Shown here in pieces: positions 15,322-22,467 of a stretch of 38,753 nucleotides of DNA. The notes under the pieces were generated by a model. That model searched no databases. It saw nothing but the letters and a program-made list of their open reading frames with translations, and was not told the origin of the DNA. The stretch lies in assembly GCA_001002405.1 (NCBI GenBank), contig LCOA01000001.1, positions 1-38,753 of the forward strand, in the 5' to 3' direction. Source of the DNA: Candidatus Amesbacteria bacterium GW2011_GWA1_47_20. GTDB lineage: Bacteria > Patescibacteriota > Microgenomatia > CAZETR01 > Amesbacteraceae. How positions within the stretch are numbered: position 1 is the first letter of the stretch; every line of letters begins with the position of its first letter. The position numbers and the translations under genes are program-made.

Positions 15322-16168
15322 TACGATACACGAACTTTATCGAAAAACATCTGTCTTTTTAGATGCTTTGGTGCATAGGGAATATTTATATCTTATCTGG
15401 GGATTATCTCCGACTTTATTCAGAATTTTATGCCGTGTGACAGGATATAAAAACACCCAAATATACGCCATATATCAAAAGTTATATTATGAACACTTTG
15501 CCAGAATAGACGAGAAAAATTTGGTTGTGGGTCATTTTGAGGCGAATGAAAGCTATGACTATGAAAAATATTTGCTTAAACCCTTTTCTGAAAACACTAA
15601 ACACATCATAGCCCTCGATTTTGGTTGTGGACCTGGCAGAATGGTTCGCAGAATGAGTAAGTTTGTTAATCGAGTTGATGGTGTAGATATTTCTGAAAAC
15701 AACATTACAAAAGCAAAAATTTACACTAAAAATATTCGTTCCAAAACTAAGTACTTCGTCAATAATGGTTACGACTTAGCAGGTATTCCTTCGGACACAT
15801 ATGACTTAGTCTACACCACAATAGCACTTCATCATATACCTATCCACAAAACTCGTATGAATCTCATAAGAGAATTTCTTCGTGTTTTAAAGATCGGAGG
15901 ACAGATATCTTTGCAAATGGTTTTTCAGAAAAACCTTAAAAAATTACCTCCAGGGCACTCATTTTCCTGTTGGCGTGAGAATCCTTATGACGCCAATGGC
16001 ACAAACGGGACTTATGACGTAGTAATTACTCCAAAAAGTCTTAAACAAGTGAGAGAAGATTTAAGGTATGTTGGTTTTAAGAATATTTCGTTTAATCTTG
16101 CCCTTCCTCCTGTTTCCAAAGAAGTTGGTCTCTATGATAATTGGATATTTATATACGCCAGGAAGTGA
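15311..16168 (+). CDS. Class I SAM-dependent methyltransferase
   Basis: A 285-residue methyltransferase. Motif I is ALDFGCGPGRM (101-111), followed by VDGVDISENN with the ribose-binding acidic residue. Motif IV is LVYTTIALHHIP, and LKIGGQISLQMVF follows. About 95 residues precede the SAM domain, more than in most paralogs here, and may form an acceptor-binding cap. An in-frame ATG at 15221 would overlap the GT4 gene by 101 bp. ATG 15311 overlaps by only 11 bp and is preferred. Likely a sugar O-methyltransferase acting with the preceding GT4. Confidence 0.87.
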   Translation: MSANTIHELYRKTSVFLDALVHREYLYLIWGLSPTLFRILCRVTGYKNTQIYAIYQKLYYEHFARIDEKNLVVGHFEANESYDYEKYLLKPFSENTKHIIALDFGCGPGRMVRRMSKFVNRVDGVDISENNITKAKIYTKNIRSKTKYFVNNGYDLAGIPSDTYDLVYTTIALHHIPIHKTRMNLIREFLRVLKIGGQISLQMVFQKNLKKLPPGHSFSCWRENPYDANGTNGTYDVVITPKSLKQVREDLRYVGFKNISFNLALPPVSKEVGLYDNWIFIYARK

Positions 16169-16175
16169 AACTACA

Positions 16176-16814
16176 TCAACGTTTCTTTAATGCTACACAC
16201 ACATAGTTTCCTCCATCAAAAACGGCAGGAAAAAGTTTAATTAATATTTTAGGGAATATTAACTTTGGAGAGAAAATGGGACTAAGTAGAAAATCGACAG
16301 AAAAGATACTTTTTACTTCAAACCCTTTTTGTATTAATAAATTTTTAAGGACAGATTTTGCAATGGGTTGCTTATGTGACGGCATAGAGAGGTATGCGAT
16401 TACACCCATTAAACAATCAACGTTTGGAGTTTTAATAATCACTACAGAACGCCCTGGTATCCTGTCTAATATTGTTTCCAAGCTCGAGATTTCCAGGTGT
16501 TCGATGAAATCTAGCATTAAATATATATCGAAGATATTTCTAGAAGTATTTATAAAATTCATCGCATCCCCTTTTATTGCTTTGCAACCATTCTTACGTG
16601 CGATTTCAATCAACTCGGAATTAGTATCTACACCCAATACTTCAAGCCCCCGCCTTCTTAAATACTCTCCAACCACTCCGTCCCCGCAGCCCATATCTAG
16701 AACTTTTCGTCCAGCACGGCAATATTTATCTAGATAGTTCAAATATTTCATTCTGCTTTGCCGCTCTTTCTGACTTTCTGCCACTACACCTATGTTTAAG
16801 TACTTGTTTTTCAT
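16176..16814 (-). CDS. Class I SAM-dependent methyltransferase
   Basis: A 212-residue protein with an early motif I (VLDMGCGDGVVG, 38-49), the acidic VLGVDTNSELIEIAR, then LMLDFIEHLEISS as motif IV and VVIIKTPNVD. It is a lone minus-strand gene between two plus-strand units. An ATG at 16829 adds MYNLL, but a perfect -10 box (16826-16821) lies over those codons. The start at 16814, 6 bp after the -10 box, fits a leaderless transcript better. Probably modifies a sugar of the surrounding glycan. Confidence 0.87.
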   Translation of the reverse strand: MKNKYLNIGVVAESQKERQSRMKYLNYLDKYCRAGRKVLDMGCGDGVVGEYLRRRGLEVLGVDTNSELIEIARKNGCKAIKGDAMNFINTSRNIFDIYLMLDFIEHLEISSLETILDRIPGRSVVIIKTPNVDCLMGVIAYLSMPSHKQPIAKSVLKNLLIQKGFEVKSIFSVDFLLSPIFSPKLIFPKILIKLFPAVFDGGNYVCVALKKR

Positions 16815-16820
16815 AAGTAA

Positions 16821-16826
16821 ATTATA
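16821..16826 (-). promoter_or_regulatory. -10 box of the minus-strand methyltransferase gene
   Basis: TATAAT on the minus strand ends 6 bp before the ATG at 16814. The 17-bp-spaced -35 position reads TGTGGG, a poor match. Transcription would begin at the A of the start codon. Confidence 0.5.
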
Positions 16827-16834
16827 CACAACTA

Positions 16835-16863
16835 TTGCCTATTCCCACATTGAGAGAGATAAT
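16835..16863 (+). promoter_or_regulatory. Sigma-70-type promoter heading the 16872-32521 run
   Basis: TTGCCT (16835-16840), 17-bp spacer, GATAAT (16858-16863), then 8 bp to the ATG at 16872. It is the only candidate found for the head of the longest co-directional run in the window. It is divergent from the methyltransferase promoter, only 8 bp away. Confidence 0.6.
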
Positions 16864-16871
16864 CATTGATT

Positions 16872-17933
16872 ATGAATGCAGTGATCCATCGTGGCCCAAA
16901 TAACTATCAATACGTAACTGATTATCCTACACCAGTTGCTAAGAAGGGAGAAATACTTTTAAAGGTCCACACTTGTGGCTTTTGTGGAACAGATTACAAA
17001 ATTTTTACTAACGGCCATCGTGTAGTCAAACCGCCCCGCATTACAGGACACGAGATAATGGGATCTATCAGCGCAATTGGGTCTGGGACAAAAACTGACC
17101 TAAAAGTGGGGGATAGGGTTGTGGTTGTAACTACCGTAGGATGTACCATATGTGAATACTGTCAAGCTGGTCGAGCAAACATGTGTTACCAAGTAACCAA
17201 GGAGGGCCATTCTATTGGGTATTACACCGATGGAGGATTTGCTGAATATTGTCTGATCCCCCTGGAAGCAGTGTTGCAAAAGGTGCTAATAAAGATTCCA
17301 TCTCACGTTACAGATATTGAGGCAGCCGTTTGTGAGCCCTTATCTTGTGTGATCAATGGTCAAGATAAGCTAAATATTAGTCCCCGGGACACGGTTGTCA
17401 TTATTGGTTGTGGCCCAATTGGAAACTTGCACGCTCTTTTAGCCCAATCTAAAGGGGTGCGTAAGATTATTATGTTAGATTTACTTGAGTCGAAAATACA
17501 TCTTTCTCGTAAAGTTTTACCAAACGCCGTGTTTATTAATTCATCAAAAACTGATCCTAAATCAAAAATCTTCAAACTTACTAAAGGGAACGGGACAAGT
17601 GTGGTTATTGTAGCTGCACCCGATACCGCTGCTCAGCAATTATCAGTGGAAGTAGCCGCCATTTTGGGAAGGGTTTCATTTTTTGCTGGATTACCCAAAG
17701 GCACAGATGGGGGATATATCCCAACCAACCTTGTACATTACAATGAGTTAGAGATCTATGGATCTTACGCTTCTAACCGGAGTCAATTTATCGAGGCGTT
17801 GAAATTAATTTCCAACAGACGCATAAACTTAAAAGGCCTAATCACCCATACGCTCCTCCTAAAAGATATTTCCAAGGCGATTAAACTATTTCAAGCCGGT
17901 AAGACGCTCAAGACGGTGATTAGAATCTCATGA
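16872..17933 (+). CDS. Zinc-dependent alcohol/polyol dehydrogenase (MDR family)
   Basis: A 353-residue medium-chain dehydrogenase like sorbitol or threonine dehydrogenase, oxidising or reducing an alcohol with NAD(P). Catalytic zinc ligands C38 (CGFCGTD), H60 and E61 (ITGHE) are present. The four-cysteine structural zinc lobe (VGCTICEYCQAGRANMC) and the Rossmann GCGPIG loop are also present, so it should be active. A TTG at 16866 is in frame, but ATG 16872 fits the promoter at 8 bp spacing. It overlaps the TarJ-like gene by 4 bp. With that gene it may make a sugar alcohol or its phosphate for activation by the nucleotidyltransferases downstream; the substrate is unknown. Confidence 0.9.
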   Translation: MNAVIHRGPNNYQYVTDYPTPVAKKGEILLKVHTCGFCGTDYKIFTNGHRVVKPPRITGHEIMGSISAIGSGTKTDLKVGDRVVVVTTVGCTICEYCQAGRANMCYQVTKEGHSIGYYTDGGFAEYCLIPLEAVLQKVLIKIPSHVTDIEAAVCEPLSCVINGQDKLNISPRDTVVIIGCGPIGNLHALLAQSKGVRKIIMLDLLESKIHLSRKVLPNAVFINSSKTDPKSKIFKLTKGNGTSVVIVAAPDTAAQQLSVEVAAILGRVSFFAGLPKGTDGGYIPTNLVHYNELEIYGSYASNRSQFIEALKLISNRRINLKGLITHTLLLKDISKAIKLFQAGKTLKTVIRIS

Positions 17934-18964
17934 TGCAAAATAATCCCTTCAAGAAAAACACTGCTTATTATCTAACGGAGCCGTTCGTCTTCAGAAAAAG
18001 AGTTGAACCCTTCCACCTTGGTTCCAAAGGACAAGCCGTCCTTAAAACGCTTAAATCCGCTATTTGTGGGTCAGACCTTCAGTACTATTTGGGACAGAAA
18101 GCCAAAGAAAAACTTAAACAGCGTTTACCTGTTATTCCACTTCATGAAGGGGTGTGTCTTAATCTGGCGACAGGAAAAAGGGTTGTTCCCGTTGCTGGGG
18201 ATCTTACCCAAGTTCCTAAGGAATTTAAAGGTCGCGAGAACATATATCCCGGACTTCCTTATATGGGTTCGACAGCTGACGGACTAGCCAGGCACTATTT
18301 AACGTATCCTAAAGAACTGTTAGTTTCTGTTCCAGACAATGTCGGTGATGATTTGGCTTGTTTAGTTGAGCCTCTGTCAATAATTTTCCACTCACTTAAT
18401 ACTGTAATCCCTCAGCACTATCATCGAATAGCCATCGTCGGAGACGGAACAATGAGTTACCTTCTTGCCATGGTGCTCCATAGTTATTATCAACTTCCTA
18501 AACCCCTTCTAACTGTGTACGGAATATGGGACAGTAAATTAGCTAAATTTTCCGAGTTTGCTAACACGATTAACACAGATACCCAAGACGTTGAAGGCCA
18601 AGCAGATATTATATTTGAGGCGGTTGGCGGACCTGAAATGCAACGGACGCTAGATGTGTGCTTAAAGCTTTGCGCTCCTGGATCGCTTATTGGAATTATC
18701 GGTATAAGTGATTCCCGTCCGTCATTAGCTGTAAGTAAACTGGTTAACTGGGGGGTCACAATTAAAGGGCTAACTCGCTCAACATATTTCGACTACAAAC
18801 AGAGCCTAACATATATGGCGGATTACAAGATGCAAAAGTATCTGCAAAAGTTCATCCACCCACGTCAGTTTACTATCAATTCTGCAACAGATCTCAAGGA
18901 AGCATTTGACTTTGCTGTTGAGACCCATGCTCCGGGTCGAATTTTAATTTCGTTTCCCGTGTGA
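17930..18964 (+). CDS. TarJ-like alditol-phosphate dehydrogenase (MDR superfamily)
   Basis: A 344-residue dehydrogenase that resembles TarJ, the ribulose-5-phosphate reductase which makes ribitol-5-phosphate for teichoic acids. Compared from memory with TarJ, it shares SAICGSDLQYYLG (with C46), LPVIPLHEGV (H72, E73), a GDGTMSYLLA nucleotide loop (171-180), EAVGGPEMQ, and SLIGIIGISD followed by TIKGLTRS. E147 could complete the zinc site. Unlike its neighbour it lacks the four-cysteine structural zinc lobe, as does TarJ. I infer reduction of a ketose phosphate to an alditol phosphate. A TarI-type cytidylyltransferase of the IspD family is absent, but two other nucleotidyltransferases follow within 1.5 kb. 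Confidence 0.82.
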   Translation: MMQNNPFKKNTAYYLTEPFVFRKRVEPFHLGSKGQAVLKTLKSAICGSDLQYYLGQKAKEKLKQRLPVIPLHEGVCLNLATGKRVVPVAGDLTQVPKEFKGRENIYPGLPYMGSTADGLARHYLTYPKELLVSVPDNVGDDLACLVEPLSIIFHSLNTVIPQHYHRIAIVGDGTMSYLLAMVLHSYYQLPKPLLTVYGIWDSKLAKFSEFANTINTDTQDVEGQADIIFEAVGGPEMQRTLDVCLKLCAPGSLIGIIGISDSRPSLAVSKLVNWGVTIKGLTRSTYFDYKQSLTYMADYKMQKYLQKFIHPRQFTINSATDLKEAFDFAVETHAPGRILISFPV

Positions 18965-18965
18965 G

Positions 18966-19706
18966 ATGAAAATATTTGCGCATCGCGGAGTCTTCGACAA
19001 ATATTCGGAAAACAGCCTGGCAGCCTTGAAATCCGCCCTAAATTCGCACTTTTCTGTTGAAACCGACCTGCGTCTAACTGTTGATAATGATTTTGCGATT
19101 ATCCACGAAGACAATCTTCAGCGGCTATTTCGAAAGGATGTTCCTGTATCTTCCCAATCCCTTTCTCAGCTTTTAAAAGTTGGTCTCGCTTCGTTTCGAC
19201 AGTATTGTCAACTGTTAAAGAACTACCCCCAGGAGCTTTTTACCGCCGTCCATCTTAAAGCTGATAGTCAAACTCATACTGGATTGGAGTTAGTGTCTCA
19301 ATATTTCACTCAATATAATTTATTTAATCGGGCTTTTGTATTTGATCTGACTATCGAGGCTGCACGTTATCTTCGCAAGATAAATCCCAAAGTTCAAATT
19401 GCCTTCATCATTTCCGAGGAAAAATTCGAACCCACTGTCTATCTTTGGGACGAAGTTAGAGATTTAGATTTTGATATTGTCTGGGCCGCTGAGATTCGTA
19501 ATTTGTACAGTCAAAAATTTATTAATACGGTCAAAAGAACAGGCAGAACCTTTTATGCTGTGTCCCCCGATATTCACAGGGCTCCCGAGATATTGCACCC
19601 CAGAGCGTACGCCGGCTACGATTTTACCTGGAAAGAATTAATCGCCTGGTGTGTGGACGGAATTTGTACAGATTTTCCTTATATGCTAAAAAGGCAACTG
19701 AAATGA
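18966..19706 (+). CDS. Glycerophosphodiester phosphodiesterase-like protein (GDPD family)
   Basis: A 246-residue TIM-barrel protein of the GDPD family. Catalytic H5-R6 (FAHRGVF), ENS at 15-17, metal ligands E32 and D34 (SVETDLRLT), H47-E48 in place of the usual HD, a lysine in AVHLKAD and the C-terminal VDGICTDFP are visible. It should therefore be active. There is no signal peptide, so it acts in the cytoplasm. Members hydrolyse glycerol or polyol phosphodiesters. Between an alditol-phosphate dehydrogenase and nucleotidyltransferases it may release or recycle a polyol phosphate. It begins 1 bp after the TarJ-like stop and overlaps the next gene by 4 bp. Confidence 0.85.
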   Translation: MKIFAHRGVFDKYSENSLAALKSALNSHFSVETDLRLTVDNDFAIIHEDNLQRLFRKDVPVSSQSLSQLLKVGLASFRQYCQLLKNYPQELFTAVHLKADSQTHTGLELVSQYFTQYNLFNRAFVFDLTIEAARYLRKINPKVQIAFIISEEKFEPTVYLWDEVRDLDFDIVWAAEIRNLYSQKFINTVKRTGRTFYAVSPDIHRAPEILHPRAYAGYDFTWKELIAWCVDGICTDFPYMLKRQLK

Positions 19707-20431
19707 GAACTATTATTCCTCTTGCTGGGAAAGACGCTAGATTTGAGAAGCTTGGTATCTACAAGCCGCTTATTATGCTTGGAGACAAACCTTTAATCTA
19801 TAGAGTAGTCGCAAGTAATAAATTCCCATTGGAAAAGTTATATTTTGTCGTATTGTTTGAACATGAACATAAATATAACGTCTCTAGGAAACTGAAGAAA
19901 TTCTTTGGAAATTCTACTACTGTTGCAGTCATAGATAAAGTCTGCGAGGGAGCGCCTAATAGTATTCTGGAAGCCAAAGAGATTGTGAGTACCAACGAAG
20001 GAATATTAATCGATCTAGGGGATATCATCAGGGAGCTACCTAATATGGCGATAGACATCTCGTCCCACCGCTATTCAGGAATAATCCCTATAGACAGAAA
20101 TCACGTGAGTAACGTTTGGGGGTACGTGGTTATGAGTGAAGGTGCTGTTGTCCAGCTTAAAGAAAAATCCCTAGAGAAAATAAAAGGAGGAGCCACTATG
20201 GGATTATATTATTTTTCGTCTGGTAACGAATTTATCAGGTATACGACGGAAATGATCTCCCAGAATAAAAGAGTGGAGTATACACACATGTTTTATGTAG
20301 GGCCAGTGTATAATCAATACTTGGCTGCGAAGAAAGATATCGGCGTGTCTCATTCCAAAATTATCCACACTCTTGGCAGTCCAGAGGAAATTAGTTCTTA
20401 TATTGACCACCTAGAGAAAACACCAAAATGA
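19703..20431 (+). CDS. Nucleotidyltransferase-like protein, divergent first copy
   Basis: A 242-residue GT-A-like NTP transferase, in tandem with a paralog at 20428. The signature loop is PLAGKDARF (6-14), so the second glycine of GxGxRF is an aspartate. The PKP lysine motif is reduced to YKPL (20-23). A base-binding-like EGAPNSIL (82-89) and the metal region LIDLGD (102-107) remain. It may be a divergent enzyme or a non-catalytic partner of the second copy. An in-frame ATG at 19649 lies inside the GDPD gene; ATG 19703 makes the 4-bp overlap. Its role is inferred as activation of a sugar or polyol phosphate. Confidence 0.8.
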   Translation: MRTIIPLAGKDARFEKLGIYKPLIMLGDKPLIYRVVASNKFPLEKLYFVVLFEHEHKYNVSRKLKKFFGNSTTVAVIDKVCEGAPNSILEAKEIVSTNEGILIDLGDIIRELPNMAIDISSHRYSGIIPIDRNHVSNVWGYVVMSEGAVVQLKEKSLEKIKGGATMGLYYFSSGNEFIRYTTEMISQNKRVEYTHMFYVGPVYNQYLAAKKDIGVSHSKIIHTLGSPEEISSYIDHLEKTPK

Positions 20432-21162
20432 AAATCGTTATTCCCATGGCAGGCAAAGGATCGAGGTTTGCTGATGCTGGTTTTGACGTTCCCAAACCTT
20501 TGATTTCCGTGGCTGGTAAACCCATGTTCCACTGGCCAGTGGAGTCTGTAAAAAAAATGATCCCTATTCAGGATAAGGATTTTATCTTCATCCTGCGAGA
20601 AGAACATGTTAGGGATTATGCTATAGACAAAGCAGTCTCTCAGTATCTCCCAGAGAGCACGATTATTGTTGGCAACGATTTTCATGGAGCGGCTCAAACT
20701 GTTTACTTGGCCAAAAACTACATGGACCCTGAGGAAGAACTGTTGCAGACAGATTGCGACCAATATTTCATCTGTTCCCAATTTGCCGTAGCTAGAAAAC
20801 GCGCAGTCTCGGAAGGATTAGGTGGCATTATACCAGTCAAAGATTCTGATAACTCGGGTTATTCGTACGTGGAACTGGATGAGCAAAATTTTGTTAAGCG
20901 CACCGCCGAGAAAGAGCAAATCTCTCGGCACGCGGCGATAGGTGTTTATTACTTCACTAAAAGCAAATACTTTCTTAACGCAATTTCTCAAATGATGGAT
21001 CAACACTTAACGATTCGAGGAGAATATTATATGTGCCCTGTATACAACTTTGTAATTCCACAAGCCAAACCAGTTCTCATAGAGGCAGATATCTGGATGA
21101 CAATGGGGACTCCAGAAGAAAAAACAAAGTTCGAAAAATATATATCATCAAGAAAAAAGTAG
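20428..21162 (+). CDS. Sugar/polyol-phosphate nucleotidyltransferase
   Basis: A 244-residue NTP_transferase protein with an intact signature: IPMAGKGSRF (5-14), DVPKPL with K23, HGAAQTV (86-92) and the metal-binding QTDCD with D109 and D111. It would couple an NTP to a sugar or alditol phosphate, giving an activated donor and pyrophosphate. It is short compared with RmlA or GalU, with no hexapeptide or dimerisation tail. It overlaps the preceding paralog by 4 bp. The nucleotide (CTP, dTTP or UTP) cannot be decided from sequence. The TarJ-like neighbour makes a CDP-alditol an attractive guess. Confidence 0.87.
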   Translation: MKIVIPMAGKGSRFADAGFDVPKPLISVAGKPMFHWPVESVKKMIPIQDKDFIFILREEHVRDYAIDKAVSQYLPESTIIVGNDFHGAAQTVYLAKNYMDPEEELLQTDCDQYFICSQFAVARKRAVSEGLGGIIPVKDSDNSGYSYVELDEQNFVKRTAEKEQISRHAAIGVYYFTKSKYFLNAISQMMDQHLTIRGEYYMCPVYNFVIPQAKPVLIEADIWMTMGTPEEKTKFEKYISSRKK

Positions 21163-21168
21163 TTAACC

Positions 21169-22467
21169 ATGCTAGACGTTTCCTCATCACCCAATATTAA
21201 ACGTGCTAAACATTGGTCAAGTGAATTAAACCAGCTCTACCGCCCCACTGCTAAATTTACCCCCGAGTCTTTTGATATCGTCTACTCAGGGGATAACTTG
21301 AATACCACAAGATTTACCCCAGTTCTTCTTAAAGAATGGTTTAATTTAGTGGCAAAAGATGGCTATCTTTTTGTTGATTACAGGCCTAATTCTTTTTGCG
21401 ACTTTCAGACCCTAGAAGAAAATATGCTTTGGCTGTGGAAGGATAAATACGAAATAATCTATCACGGACTTTTGTACAGAAACGAAGCCCGAAATCTTAC
21501 CCCCACAAAACTAGTCGGCTTTCTTGATAAACAAAAGAATTACTATAAAATAAACTTAGATCCTATTACGCTTCTGCCACCATTGGCCCCAACGATAGAA
21601 ACTCCCGTATCTGATTCTGATTCCATCCGATTCGTTTGTCGAAAGACCCAGTCAACTTGCATTCCAGGGGACGAGATATCTAAGTGGACATTCGGAATTA
21701 TCACTGATGGCAAAAGGAGAGACTGGATGGAAGAAATAATCGCATCCATTAGAGCCCAGCGCATCCCTCAATACGAAATTATCGTTTGCGGTACATACTA
21801 TGATCGAGAAGAACCTGACTTTATCTATATTCCATTTAATCAACGACGAGATAAAAAATGGATTACCAGACAAAAAAACCTGATCTGTGAGAGAGCCAAG
21901 TATGAAAACATCTGCATCTTACATAACCGCCTAGTATTGGATAAAAACTGGTATTCAGGTATGAAAAAATGGGGCAACTGTTTTGAAGTTCTAAATGTTA
22001 AGCAAATCCAACAAAACACTGGTCTTCTGGGCAACCATTGGGAGTACAATTACTTTCTGCTATACAAAAAAAAGTCACGTTTTTTCAATAAAATTATCCT
22101 CCAATTTACAGCCACTTTAGATCCCCGAGATTGGTACGAAAGCATCGTCATGTACGGTCAGTCTATTGTATGCAAAAAACACATTTATCTAGAACACAAA
22201 CAAAACGAGGCTCTATACTGGGATTGGGCAGAAGATCACTCCTTCTCGTTCGAACTGATAAACGCCGGATACATAATGCGTCACAACCCATATAGTTTAA
22301 TGTACAATTTAGACAGTAAAAACTGGTGTAACAACGTTAGGGTTGTTTATTCGCCAGTTTTAAAAATTACTCGGTTTATTGGCCCCAGAGCTAAGCTCGC
22401 ATATCGTTGGCTAATCATCACTCTCCTCCGAATACTCAAACCATATCAACTTCTTACTGATTTATGA
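21169..22467 (+). CDS. Fusion: methyltransferase-like remnant plus GT2-like domain
   Basis: A 432-residue protein. Residues 1-115 look like the second half of a class I methyltransferase: SFDIVYSGDNLN, then LLKEWFNLVAKDGYLFVDY. Motif I is only MLDVSSSP with no glycine loop, so SAM binding is unlikely. From about 172 a GT2-like domain follows (WTFGIITDGKRRDWMEEI, ASIRAQRIPQYEIIVCG). The region expected to hold DxD reads LHNRLVLDKNW (251-261), and EDHSFSFELINAGY is near the end of the domain. The C-terminus has a short hydrophobic stretch. It starts 6 bp after the nucleotidyltransferase and overlaps the AftD-like gene by 4 bp. It may transfer the activated unit made by the preceding genes. Confidence 0.7.
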   Translation: MLDVSSSPNIKRAKHWSSELNQLYRPTAKFTPESFDIVYSGDNLNTTRFTPVLLKEWFNLVAKDGYLFVDYRPNSFCDFQTLEENMLWLWKDKYEIIYHGLLYRNEARNLTPTKLVGFLDKQKNYYKINLDPITLLPPLAPTIETPVSDSDSIRFVCRKTQSTCIPGDEISKWTFGIITDGKRRDWMEEIIASIRAQRIPQYEIIVCGTYYDREEPDFIYIPFNQRRDKKWITRQKNLICERAKYENICILHNRLVLDKNWYSGMKKWGNCFEVLNVKQIQQNTGLLGNHWEYNYFLLYKKKSRFFNKIILQFTATLDPRDWYESIVMYGQSIVCKKHIYLEHKQNEALYWDWAEDHSFSFELINAGYIMRHNPYSLMYNLDSKNWCNNVRVVYSPVLKITRFIGPRAKLAYRWLIITLLRILKPYQLLTDL

